A stretch of 64,000 nucleotides of DNA, from NCBI GenBank assembly GCA_004431415.1, contig QPMI01000600.1, forward strand, positions 1 to 64,000, read 5' to 3'. The stretch is from Cyanophora paradoxa (Eukaryota; Glaucocystophyceae; Cyanophorales; Cyanophoraceae). Of the stretch, positions 37,404 to 49,900 are shown piece by piece; the stretch's first letter is position 1; each line of letters opens with the position of its first letter. The notes below the pieces were generated by a model. It worked only from the letters and a program-made list of their open reading frames with translations, was not told the DNA's origin and ran no database searches. The translations under genes and the position numbers were made by a program.

Positions 37404-40323
37404 CGTCGCAGCGGTTTCTGTTGAATTCCCAAAGCCCTCGAAAAGCAGTGATTGCTTACGTTCTCCGGCTACGACTGCTTTCACACCCGATGCCGCGTTT
37501 TGGAGAGATACCTGCGCCGCGGAGCCGAAAGGCTATTCACTAGCGTTGGGGAACAGCGAATTTCCAAGTTCTGACCGAATACGATGGGAAATGATCCAAG
37601 CACACCTGCGCTTGATGTCAGGAATCGGCCATGGGGGATGACCGGGAGCTGATGTTAGGGAAAACACCAATGCAAAATGAACGCACAGTCACAATCGCTT
37701 TGCTTTGCTTTGCTGAAACCGTGCTCCATGTTGGCTCGCTAAAGCCTTCTTTCGCGCAGACCTCCTTTAGATTCTTCCACTTCTTTGCGAATGAACTCTG
37801 AAGGCTGGCGGCGTGACAGTGGGCGATCATTTCCGCCACCGGCATGGGAGCAATCTGATAGCAATTTCACTGTTGGTACAACGAAGATCTCTGGAATTTG
37901 AAATTGCGTTCAAAAAACGGCACACTGGGATTTTGCGTGTGATAGCCAGCATTTGTTGAATGACATTCTCAAAATCTTTCTGTATTCGAATTCTGTTTTC
38001 GATTGATATCATATGTAGACGTAAGATTCTCTCACCGAAAACGTTTCCTTGTTCCCCGCTTTGGCGTTAACGTTCGCTATGTGCTGCCAAGCCAACTCCG
38101 AGCTCTTCCCCGACGCCGAGGGCTTCAATAACCGGAGGGACACCTGAAAGAAGAAGCAGTGTTAGAAAGTGTAATTATTGAAGCTTCCAGTTCCTCATGA
38201 TCAGGCGAACGGATCATGATCACCTTGATTCTATTGCCACTCCGATTGATCGATGGGACTTGCAAGCCACGGGATGCACATTCCTGAACGGCGATGAGAT
38301 CTAGAACTCGCAGTTGCAATTTGACAGTATACGTATACGTAGATGGATACGTCTATCAAGTATCACTAGCCAAGTATCACGATGATCATGAAGTATCAAG
38401 TATCAAGAACCGAACGCACAGTGACGAGCAGTTTCCAGAGAGCCATGCTGGAGTCTTGAAGAAGGTGTCTTATATCAGATGGAAGGGATCCGATCTCGGG
38501 CGTAGAATGTATCGGTTGCACTTGGCCTGATGCTGCCTCGGCTTCTTTGCGGTCGTTTCTAATTGTTGGATTGCCGGCCAGTTCTGAGCACGATGACTCA
38601 GCAGCTGTCATCAGTTTTGAAAAACGGGAAGGCTGCAGCTGCTTGCAGCTGGGTTCCAGCTTGCTGCCAACGCCCGCGGCCGCGGCCGATGGAATTCGAA
38701 CGTCTGCACGCAGCTCCGCTCTGTCTTCCAGATCTCCGGATCCGGCTGTGAGCAGCTCTGGAAGGAACCGGACTCGCTTGACCGCCTTCGTGAACGCGAG
38801 CTGAAGGGCAAGGAGATAAGCTCGACAGCGAGTCGACAGCTTTTAACGACAGCGGCCTACAGCGGTACCGGTGCACGTATGCGTAGCATCTAGATTTAAT
38901 TATACGTATACAAAACTAAGGCTAGAAAACAAATTAAAGTGAACCAAAGACCCACGCACCTCTGCGACTTCATCTGTTGAAAATCCCTCCGTGAAGACCG
39001 TTAGCACATCAGCCGGCGTTGCTTCGTCGGCCCTGGGGAGATGCACCTGCGCATGCGAAAACAATTGACACAATCGAATTCAATCAAAGCGCCAGCGGCG
39101 CCCGCACGAATTCGAACACACAGTTACGGTCGCTTTTTGCGAATCGGATCCGGAATGCTTCTTGATGGCAGGCGCCGTGGTCCAGGTGGGCTCCCCGGAG
39201 CCCAGACGCGCACACTCCTTCCTCAGAAGATCCCATTTCTCGGCAGCGGGTCCCTGCAGGCTGGCGGAGTGACAGAGAGCGATTTTGTCGGCCACGGACA
39301 ACAGTCCCATCTGCGAAAGCTGATCATGAGATCTAAAGGGATCCCGGATCCAAATTTTAAAGAATACAGCGCCGGCGGACAGGGCACCGGAATTCTTCGA
39401 ACAACAGCAAGCACTCGGTTGATGGAGTCTTCGAACGCTTTCTGTCCATTTGTGAGACTCCGCCCCGCAACCAAATGCAAGCAGCGGCTCTAGATCTAGA
39501 TTCAACCCGAGACTTGCTCTATATAGCTAGCCTTGGATTTGGAATATTAATGGCCCCTCTTTGAACTTTAAACTGCTCACCGAGAATCCCTCGGCGTTCT
39601 GAATTGCTTCCACGTTCTTGTCCTCGATCAGCGCTTTGCCCATTGCAACGTACCGCCATTCCACCTTCGCATGAACTTTCTTGCTCGGTTCCAAGCCCAA
39701 TTGCGAGCTTGACGGAAGCCTCAATTGGACTGCAGCCTGAATGATACCCAATCAGTATACGTATATACGAATGGAGAGGACATTTATTTCAAAGAGAACG
39801 AACCCGTACGACAACAAGCATCTTGCTTCTCAGACTCCAGCTGATTCGCTGAACTTGAAGATTCCGCGATTCACATTCCTGGTACCCGTAAACATTTTTG
39901 ATTATTTCGAAGGATGCCAGTTGCACCAAGATCTAGAAATTAAAGCGAAGCTTAAGCACCAGAAAGAGCAGCTTCCAGAGCTCGAAGCTGGAGTCTCGGA
40001 GTAGATGGGTGATTTCGGCCGGGAGGAGGTTGATATCGATCATGAGCGCTGCACTCGAATTCGAAGCTGGCGGTGTGGATGCATCGACCTGCAGCTGCAG
40101 CTGCCTGGAGCTGCTGGCGCCGACGGCCGCACGCACATTCCGAGCTCGAGGCTGCGGCGATCCCGAGCTAGAGGTTGCAGCTGCCGGCGTCGACGTCGTC
40201 TCCGTGTCGACGTCCCTGTCCTTGTCCCTGCAAGCGCGCAGCATCCTTCATGATCAGCTCATAATTAAAAGCTGGCGATCGGCTAAAGAACGCCACGCGC
40301 TAGCGCTAGCGCTCCCATCCGCG

Positions 40324-43300
40324 TCACCGGCTTCCATAACGCGAGGCGCACCAGTTGTCCTCCCGCCAGCAGCCCTCGTGCAGCGGCACGGGCGCCTCCT
40401 CCTCCGGGGGGATGTCGCCCGCGAAGTCCCAGAGGTTCAGGAACGGGTGGAGCGCCGGGTCGGCCCCCGCCGGCGGAAATGCCTCCGCGACGAGGGCGAG
40501 GAGCTCGGCGGCCGCCTCCACCGCCTCCGCGGGGGCGTCCCCCGGGGCCCGCAGGAAGCGGCGGAAGAGGAGGCCGGAGAAGAGGGCCCGCGGCTCGGGG
40601 AAGAAGTCCGGCTCCCAGAGGACCTGGAGGCCCCGGCGCAAGAATTAAGATCGGACGGTGCGCGCGTACCCGCAGAGGCGTAGAAATATTAAAATGGGAG
40701 CACCTGGGCGAGGTCGACGCAGGCGGCGACGATGGCCTGGAAGCGGTGCGCGACCATAACCTCCCGGAACGAGGGGGGCGCCCCCAGGGCGGCCCGCCGG
40801 GCGGGGACGAGGGCCGGAGGGCTCGAGCTCAAGGGCCCGCGGCCGCCTCGGCTGTCGCGATCGCCTGCGGCGCGTGTGCAGGCGGCAACGGCGAGGAGGA
40901 TAGCGCGCCACTCGCCGAGGCTCATGTCCAGGCCGCCAGCGCTGGGCGGCACGAGGGAGAGGAGGTGGCGGAGCAGGAGGGCGGCGGGGCCCAGCGGGCC
41001 CTCGGGCGGCTCCTCCGGATCCGGGGCGAAGGGGATGCGGGCCTGCAAGATGGCGGCGAGGGCGCGGCGGCGGGTCTCGGGAGACGCGGAGCGGGCGGCC
41101 CAGGTGTCCGGCACGTGCCGGGCAGCGGCGGGCGGGAGGAAGCTCTTCACGGTGCGGCGCGTCAGCTTCGAGCACCCGGCCTCGGCGACGTGCTCCTCGA
41201 CCTCGTCGCGGCCCAGCAGCGCGTAGCCGGCCGCCCGCAGCGGCGCCACCAGCTCGTCCGAGGGGGGCGAGCGCCCACACGTGCACTGCACGTGCTCGTC
41301 CGGCGCCGAGCCGCAGTGACGGCCTGCGGCAAGCACTCGGAAAAGAACGGCGGCGGTGCAGAGATGAGGGCATCATCGTGGGCTCGTGCACCGTATCGGA
41401 AAACAGCGATAGAATGGCCGGGGAGCGTCCCCTCCGCGACCCCCTCCACCAACACCTACGGATGACCTCGACGTTAATTATATATAATATATATATTTGC
41501 GAGAAAAATGATATCGATGGCCCCGATGAAGAACGCGATCGCGAGGCTCACCGCGAAGCGATTGTCTACCGCAGCTGCAGCGCTAGCCGCTGGGGGCGCC
41601 TCGCGGCGATAGAAGGCCGCAGAGCGTCCCCACGCCTCCCGAAGGTCTGTGTGCCTCCCGAGTAGGTCTGGGCCTTGTTAGGGGCGGCCGCGGGCGGAGT
41701 AGTGGAACGCTGCTGCGCGGCCGCTCGCACCGCGCAGGGCCGGGGAGGAGGCGGGGGAGGGGCCGGGGAGCCCGCGGATCCACGCCGCGACGTCTTCTAC
41801 CTGCGGGACGTCCTCTAACGCTTGCGAGCTTGCGATAGGGGAGCGGCGCGGCGCGCGCGCCTCGGGGGTGCCCCGCGCGGAAGCGATGCCAATGGCGCGA
41901 AGGACGTCCCGCGATGCGACGGCGTCACCCGTGACGTCATTGCCGATGAGCTGTACCGGGATCAGAGAGGGATGGTCATGACGACTGGGGGTCAGGATCA
42001 GAGCACCGCCGCAAGGTCGGGGAGGGAGGGGAGGGGTATGCCAAGGGCGGAAGCGAGGCGCTCGGGGGTCACGAGCCGGGCGCGGGCGCAGGCGCTCGTG
42101 CCGCCCGCCGCGAGCTGCTCCACGGTCGGCACCCGCAGCGTCTGCGTCGGAATCCAGCGGGATCCTAGAAAGAAAGAAGTGAGAATGTTTCGCTTGACGT
42201 TGGAGCCGACGAGCCCGGCCCGCACCGCTCATGACAGCGAAGTCGGAGTCGTCGGAGACGATCGCGAAGGCGCCGAGGCCCCGCGCCTCCCGCAGCAGCG
42301 CCTCTCGCCCGCTCGCCTCCCTGCACGCCGAGGGCTCGCAGATGTTAGGAAACGGATGCTGAGAAGCACGGAGGAAGGGGGGTATGAGAGGGCCGGGGTC
42401 TGGAAGACCAATATTTAATAAAGGCGGGGGGCGGAATTCGAAAAAGGAGGAGAGGGCCGGGGGGGGGGGGGGGGGGGGGACGGGACGGGGCCTAGGCCTC
42501 GCGGGGGGAGGGGTTGGAGGGGAAGGGGGCGGGGGCCGGGGGTGGGGGGAATTCGGGGGATGAGGGGGACGACGTTAGGCGCACCCAGTGCAGATGGCGG
42601 CGCGTACGGGTACCTGCGGGCGGCGAGTCGGCGGTGTCCGGCCCTGGGGGATCCGGAAGGCGAGGGCCGGCAGGGCTAGGGATGGATAGTTAATGTATAA
42701 CTATAAACTATACTCAGCTGCAGCTTGCCTGAAGGCGGTGCAGCGTGTGGACGATCTGGCGAATGGCGAGGGGAGACACGGGGGCGCGGAGGGCGCTGGC
42801 CATGGGGGCCGAGCCCGCCGCGGCGCCGCCGACGGAGACGGTAAGTCCCCGGCAGGTTGGCTGATCGACTTTTGGCTGATCGACGTCCGCAGGGTTCAAA
42901 TTAATAATATTAGTTAAAATATTCGCGCACGCGTGCCTTAAGCTTGTCAGGATAGAGGAAGCAGTAGGGCCGCACGCCGGCGGCGCGCAAGCGGCTGAAA
43001 AAACGCTGCACGAGCGCGTCCAGCAGATCGCACTCCCCTGCATGTACGCCGATCGCGACTCAGCGCGAGCTGCAGCTGGGAAAAGCCCCCACACAATACT
43101 GCAGGGCGCACCACCGCAGATGTCCATGAGGGAGTTGAGCTCGAGGCTAGCCGCTGCATCGCCGGCGCCGGCGCCCAGCTGCGCATGCAGCAGCGCGGCC
43201 GCGGACGTACGCGTCGACTCTTCGCCGGCGGCCTGCTGAATGAGCGCGTGCGCGACCTGGCGCACATCGAATCAGCCGATCGCGCCGGCTTGCACTGGAT

Positions 43301-43534
43301 CGCACGTGCACGTATACGTATGCATGACGCACGGTTGACAGGTCGAGGACAAGGGCGATCTCATTCTCCGGGCAGCCCGCCGCCTCCTGCGCAGAGCAAT
43401 CGCAGGTAAGACAGATCCAGAGCCCTCGGAGGGGACGGCGCCGGCGCGCGCTCGAGACTCGCCTCGGTCAGGTTCACGTCCTGTCCGGCATTCTCGTTCC
43501 GTTCGACGTACGCGCTTAGCCCGCGCACGCCCAT
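40324..43534 (-). CDS. Asteroid-like XPG-family nuclease
   Basis: The start at 43534 gives MGVRGLSAYVER, the N-terminal signature of Asteroid/XPG proteins. Later exons give NEIALVLDLST, ECDLLDALVQRFFSRLRAAG with RPYCFLYPDKLKAR, PVSPLAIRQIVHTL, then the nuclease signature AFAIVSDDSDFAVM (exon 42320-42226), LVTPERLASALGIP (exon 42164-42007) and LIGNDVTGD (from 41950). C-terminal exons are 41455-41392, 41323-40704 and 40623-40324, ending at TGA. A 29-nt exon (42613-42585) joins in phase and supplies VPVRAAICTGEA. The acidic cluster is only partly kept compared with FEN1, as is usual for Asteroid proteins. A splice from 40352 to 40227 is in phase with the next gene, so the two may be one. Exons near 43.0-43.4 and 41.5-41.9 kb are uncertain. 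Confidence 0.75.
42455..42480 (-). repeat. Poly-G tract in an Asteroid-gene intron
   Basis: A run of about 20 G on the plus strand lies in the intron between 42584 and 42321. It acts as an intronic C tract on the gene strand and is likely to vary in length. Confidence 0.8.
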
Positions 43535-43783
43535 CCGATGATCGATGTATATCGAAATCAATATCGATGTCGCCGCGGCTGAGAGGTCTAGATCTTTCGG
43601 TCGAGGCTTCGGCCCAGTTTGAGGAGTGTGTACCCCGGCCCCACGCCTCCGCCAAGCTCCGTTACTGCCAAGCTAGCACGGCCAATTGCAAGCTACGTAC
43701 TCTAGATCTGTACACCGGGCCACGCCTCGCGGGCGTCCAAATCGATCTAGATCTAGGCCTAGACCTGCTGGGCTGGGTCTAGA

Positions 43784-46700
43784 TCAGAGGTCCTCCTCGC
43801 GGACGGCGAAGAGGACGAAGTCGGGGGACGCGAGCACCTCCTCCCCGCTGCCCGGCCCCCGCCTCAGCGGGGTATAGCGGGTGATGTTAGCGGGGGCGGG
43901 GCGGGCCTGCGGAGGCGGGAGTAGCCCCTGCTCCAGAGCTCGGCGACGCGGGCGCCGAGGGCGGCCGAGGCGCGCGCCAGGAGGGCCTCCAGCGGCTCCC
44001 CCCGCCCCGCCCGCAGCCCCGCGTCCCGCGACCCGTCCAGCAGCCGCACCTGCGGAGAGGCGAGCATGATCATGAAGAAGGGAGGGGTGGGGGCAGGGCG
44101 GGCGCGGGCACGTTCACGTAGCGCCCGTCGTGCTCGGAGTCGACCGGCCGCGGGCCGGCCGCGAGGCGCCCGCACGGGACGCCAGCGGCGCCGGCTGCGG
44201 CTGCGGCTGCGGCGGGGCCGGCGCGGAGGCGGCGGAGGGGCCGGCAGCGGAGGGCCCGGGATCGATATCGAGCTCGCGGGCGGCGCGCGGGCTGCAGCTA
44301 GTGCTGGCGGGAGGGGCGCCGGGGCGGGGCCGGCAGGGCCGGCAGGGAGTTGCGCCGGGGCAGCGCGGGGATGCCGGGGCCGTCAGGAAGGGCGCGGGGC
44401 CGCGACCGGCGGTGCGGGGCCGCGACCGGCGGTGCGGGGGTCGCCGGGGCGATCTGAGGGCAGGTGGGCGCTGCAGGAGCCCCGGCGCCGGCCCCGCCCG
44501 GGCCCGGGCCCGGCGGGAATTTCTGGCGGGGGGTACAAGCCTCAGCCGCGAAGCCAGGGGGAAGAGCAACAAGGGGAGGCACGCGTGGGCCGGGGCCGCC
44601 GGCCGGGGGCGCCTCCGAGTGCGCGGGGCCGACCGCGGGCACAGTTGCAGCGTCCGGCGTGCGCCAGAGCTGAGGAGGGCGGGCCGTCATGAACAGGGGC
44701 GAGTCTCGCGCGAGGCACGCGCACTGCGGGTGGCGGGCCGAGCGGCGCCGGCACGCGGCTGGCGGTCCCAGAGTCGACGGGCACGGCCCCGGGCACAGCT
44801 TCGGGCACCTGGCGCCCCGTGAGATCGTCGAATTCGGAGCGAGGGATCCGGGGGGAGCTCGAGGCGGACCGGGGCGGGGGCGGCGTTGGGTCCCGGCTGG
44901 CGGTCGGAGCTGCCGACAAAGAACAGCTGCCGCGCGAGGGCGGGCGGCGGTCCTGGGCCGGGTCGGGCCGGGGCTGGGGCCGGGCCGGGGCCGGCGGCGG
45001 AGGCGGTGGCCCGACGGCCACGGCGACCGGCACCGGCGGCGGCGGCCGCGCGGGGAGGAGGCGGAGGGCCGGGGGGCGCCTGCGGCCTCACCAGCGCCAG
45101 GGCACCCCCGCCACCGCGGCGTCTGGGATCTGCGAGGCCGAGGCCGCCGGCGCGAGGGCGTGCCGGGCGGCGTGGGCCCCGAGCTAAAGCTCGGGGCGGG
45201 GCCGGAGTGCGGCGGGGCGGCCTGCAGGGCGTGGAGAGGGCGGGCCGAGCGGCAGCTGCGCATGTGGGCGCCGAGGCCGCGCAGGCCCGAGAGGCCCGGC
45301 ATGCCGCACAGCGCACAGTCCACAAACTGCGCGCCGGGCCGGGCGGGGGGCGGATGCGTCAGCTGCAGATCTAGAGCGCGGCGCGAGGGCGGCGCGCGCG
45401 AAGGAGAAAGGTCACCCAAGGCTCAGGGGCGGAGGAGGAGGATGAGGCGGCGGCAGCGGCGGCGGCAGCGGCGGCGGCGGTGAGGGCGGTGGGGCAGAGG
45501 TTGAAGTGCGCGCTGTGCTGGCGGCGCTCGACCATGGCCCCGCAGAACTGGCACGGAGCATGCCGGGGAGCGGGGCAGAGGTTGAAATGAGCGCTGTGCT
45601 GGCTCCCCGCAAGTTCCGTCCCGCAGAACTCGCACGGCGCCTTGGCCTGCGGGGGCGGCGCCGCCGCCGCGCCCGTCAGGGCCCTCGGCCCGTGGCCGAT
45701 CGCGACCCGGGCCCATCGGCATCGGGCGCGGGGCGGGGCGGGATGCACGTCGGGCGAGTCTTCGGCGGCCGCACCGGTGAGCGCCTGCTGCTGGCGCTCG
45801 TGTAACTGCACCGACCCAGTGAGGAGGCCGCCCGCGGGGCATACGAGGGACTCGAGCGCCGCGCGCCCCGCGCCGGCTGGCCTCGAGCTCGGCCGCACCT
45901 TCATTCGGTACCTCCACTTCACCTGCTCGGTTTTCATCGGATACGCGCGCGTGGGGCGCCGCGGCGCGCCGGCCCCGCCCGCGGCCCCCGCGGCCGCTGC
46001 CCCGCCGGCGCCCCCGACCCCGCCCGAATCCCCCTGGCCTTCCTCGCCCTCGTCGGCCTCCGCGTGCTGCTCCTTGAGCTTCTTCCCGGGCCCGGCGCTC
46101 TGCTTCTCCAGCCACACGCGCTTCCTCCCGCGGACCGCATGTGCCGCCGCCTGCGCGCGCCGCGGTCGGCTCCTATAGCTAGGCCTCGAGCCTTCGTCGC
46201 GGCGCTGGGCATGGCCATGGCGGCAGCGGGCCGGGGGTGCGGCACCGGGTCGGCCAAGTATTTGCGGCAGCCGCCCCTGAAGATGTGCCGCGCGATGCCC
46301 TGCAGACCCTGCCGCCCCGCCCGCCGTGAGCCCGGCGGGATCCGGTACCCGGTGCTAGCAGCGCCGCTGGAGCGCCCGTGCCAGCTAGGTCTAGAAGGCG
46401 GGACGGGTGATGCCGACCTTGAAGCCCTTCGCGCCGCAGTTGTTGCAGTCGGTGGGGGCGTAGGGCGCGCGTTGGAATTTGGGCCCCGCAACCGCGCAGG
46501 TGCGCAGGTGCCTGCCGGTGCGCGCGAGGGTGCCCCACTGAATAACCGCGAAATTGCGCGAAAATCAACCGATGGAGCTTCCACCTGCTGTACTCGTGGA
46601 GCAGCAGCTGCGCGGAGCAGAACTGGCAAGTCACCGGCCCCTGCGAGTCCCAGGAGCAGTCAGTTGCACGAATCGTGTGCGGAGAAACGGCGCGCCGAGC

Positions 46701-46916
46701 GCGGGCGCGCCGCGTCGATCGGGGTCGCGGGCTCTGCGGGACGCCCTCGCGGGGAGTCGGGCGCGGGCCCCGCCCCCGGCGCCGCCTCCGAACGGGGCGC
46801 GGGATCGCGAGCTCGAGCCCGCCTGGGCGCGCGATCGCGACCGGCCGCGGGGCCGCGCGAGGCGGGGGCCTCCAATCGGCGTCCAGCAGGCCGCCCGGGC
46901 CCACTACGCCGTCAGA

Positions 46917-46949
<33 letters not shown>

Positions 46950-49900
46950 CCAGTCAGCGTCCCAGTCAGCGTCGCGGTCCGCCGCTGCCACCGGCACGGG
47001 CGCTGGCGCTGGCGCGGGCGCGGGCCGGCTGATCCGCATGTCGATCAGCGCCTGCCGCGACGCGCGCGTCTGCGCCACGCGATCGCGGCGTCAGACCTCG
47101 CGCGCGAGCGAGAGGAGCAGGCGGAGGCCGCGGCCGCGCGCCCGCTCGTCCATGTTGGGTTCGCAGGCGCGGGAGAGGTGCGACCCCAGCCCCACGAGGC
47201 CCTGCGCCGAATTAAATGAAGCGAGCGGGGGCGGCGGTGAGATGGAGGGGCGGGCGGGGCACCTTCCAGCCGGTGAGGCCGCAGCGGGCGCAGGGGAAGC
47301 GGACGGGCAGGCCCGACGCCTCTGCCGCCGCAACCACGGCTGCAGGGCCGGTCAGCGCGCGCGGGGCCGGCGTCGCGATCGGGGAGGGGCAGGTCGAGCT
47401 CGAGCTCGGGGCGGGGGCGGTGGCGGGCCTTGCTGGGCGGCGCGGCAGACGGCGAAGTGGGCGCGGTGGCGCGTCAGGTAGAGCTCCTCCCCGCAGAACT
47501 GGCACGGCGCCTGCCGCATGCCGCAGATTGAGATTAAATGAAGACGAAGCCGAGGATCGAATTCGGGATCGCAGGGCGCACGAGCTCGTCGTCCTCCAGC
47601 TCGTTGAACGTGACGTCACCGTCCCCCAGCCCGCCCCCGCCCCCGAGCTCCGCCCCGGGCCCGACCTCGCCCGCGAAGCCGCCTTCGGACTCAAGCTCCC
47701 CGCCCCTGCCGGAGCCGGACACCCGCCTCCTCTGGTTCCTCTGCGGCGGCGCGGCTCAGCACCCGAGACCAGCCGCCGAACGCGGATGCGTGGCAGCGCA
47801 CCGAGGAGGCGTGCCCTGCCGCCGCCTCGGGGTCGGGGGAGGAGGAGGACTGCTCCGAGGGGCGCCGCTGCGCGTGCCTCTCCTTCACCTGCCCCCCAGC
47901 CCACAAGCTATTTGAGCGAATTCCAATATTTAATGAGCTCGAGCTCCGCGGGGGCGCTGGCGCGCCCTGTCGAAGGCAGACTTGGCGGCGCCCTCCTCCA
48001 GGATCCGCTGCCTCTGCAGCCTCTGCGCGGGCGGAAGCTGAAGGTTCAGCGGCTCTAATCGTTGACTTCAATAAGTACTTGGGCTGACCTCGTAGTCCTT
48101 CCAGTAGCGGAAGTGGCTGGGGCGGGCCGGACGCCCCGGCTGCGGGCTCGGGCTGCACGCCAGCAGGTGCTGCGCCAGCCTGCGGGTCTGGCGTCAGAGC
48201 GGCGCGGGCGGCTGCAGCTGCGCCCGGAAACTCGAAGAGACCGCGGCGCATGCGCACCCGGGGACGCCCTGCAGGTCGCCGGCGCCGCAGCGGGCGCAGT
48301 CGACGGGGCCGGCGCAGGCGGCGGCGGCGGGGCAGGCCGCCAGGTGCCGGGAGAGCTCGCCCCGGTCGGCCGCCCCCTCCCCGCACAGCTGGCACGCCTC
48401 GTTCTGCACTCGCGCCCAGCGATGATAAGCGGGCGGAATCGCCATCGAAATTATAGTCGGGCTCATGATCAGCAGCCGCGTCCGGGGATCAGGACGCATG
48501 CGCACCGGCCCCGGGGATCCGGAGGGCCCCATGGCCGGGCCTTGGGCGAAGCCCGCGGCCTCGCGGTCCTGCATTTAATCATGATCAGAATAAATTCAGA
48601 CGAACGAGCTCTAGAAATTTAGATGGCTGAATTCTAGATTTCGGCCGCGGCACGTTCTTGGCGCGAGGGATCCGGAGGGCGGCGGCTCGCCTCGGCGTTC
48701 GAGATTTCCTCGGGCGCTGGCGCCTCCAGCTGCAGGGGGGCCTGCGAGGGGGACGCGTCAGCTGCAGGGCCGGCGGGGCCGAGGCGCCCGCAGCTGGTCG
48801 CGAGCTCGAGGGGCCGCGTGCACATGTGCAGGGCGCGGCGCCGGCGTCGGGGACGGGGCGGGATCCGGAGCGGCGTCGTGCTGGACAATCGAGCAGCGCT
48901 TCCCCCGCTTGTGGGCGCGCGCCGCCGCGCACCTCGCCTGCGCGCGAGCCCGCGGCCGCGTGCGCTTGAGGCGGTTCCGGAGGCTCGGCGATTTCGCGCG
49001 AATCTCGAGGGCTACAGACCGCGTAAGCCTGGTCCTTGATGCGCTCCGGGTCGCAGAAGCGCATGTGGCGGCCCAGGCCAGTGAGCCCCAGCAGGCCCTG
49101 CGCGCCAACATTCATTAGAAGTTAGAACGCAGCTGCGGGGATGATTTGCGGCCCTTCGCGGCGCGCGCGGGCACCTCGGTGCCGCAGCGGCGGCAGCTGA
49201 GATGGACGGCGTCGGAGGACTGTGTGCACATGCCGAAGTGCTTGTGGTGCTTGGAGAGGGGGAGGCTGAGCCCGCAGAACTGGCACGGCGCCTGCCGCCG
49301 AAATTAATATTGGTCGCCGGAAACGAATTCGAACGACTCGGGCGAGCAGCGGAAATTAGAGTCCTGACTCGGGCGAGCAGCGGAAATTAGACTCCTAATT
49401 ATAATTACCTGGACACGTGCGCTCGTCGTGGTTTGCTCGCTACTAAAACTAGTACTGTTGCGAGCTTGAGTCGACGTCGCTGACTCGTCGACTCGCGACT
49501 CGCGATTCGCCGTGGGTTGCTCGCTGACGATGTTTGCGCGGCCGCTACTTATGAAGGAGCTGCAGAAGCGCATGTGGCGACCGAGGCCCAGCATCCCCTT
49601 GAGCCCCTGCGCATGCACATGCGCGCCGGAGGGGCGGCTTCAAATCTCGGGTCGGATGTCGATGAGACAGGCGGAGCTAGATCTAGCTGTAGTAAATGAA
49701 TATTAATTGGGGAGGCGGCGCGGGCCTGGGTGCCGCAGTGGAGGCAGGTCATGAAGGGCGCGGGGGCGGCCTTGGGGCAGGCGCCGAAGTGCTGGAAGTG
49801 CTGCGAGAGGAGCATCTCCTCCCCGCAGAACTGGCACGGCGCCTGCGAGGACGGGCGCGCGGGCGTCAGACGGAGCTCGAGGGGAGGGGCTCAAAGAAAT

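Larger units (their letters stand above)
34141..40244 (-). pseudogene. 5' part of the host three-unit repeat gene, cut by the virus
   Basis: I do not recognise the family. Three tandem units each consist of five exons. Unit 1: from 40244 (or 40227)-39960, 39736-39581, 39441-39388, 39310-39128, 39046-38960. Unit 2: 38800-38426, 38143-38036, 37979-37926, 37854-37693, 37511-37404. Unit 3: 35402-34794, 34555-34391, 34322-34269, 34188-34141 continuing at 6230, then 5962-5867. Conserved pieces are LPAEITHLLRDSS, WRYVAMGKA, an 18-codon exon (KAFEDSINRVLAVVRRIP in unit 1), VADKIALCHSASLQG, AEKWDLLRKEC and EPTWTT. All introns are phase 0 and every exon closes on codon boundaries. With the last exon the pre-insertion protein has about 1109 residues. 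The virus splits the exon after CHAV in unit 3. Confidence 0.75.
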
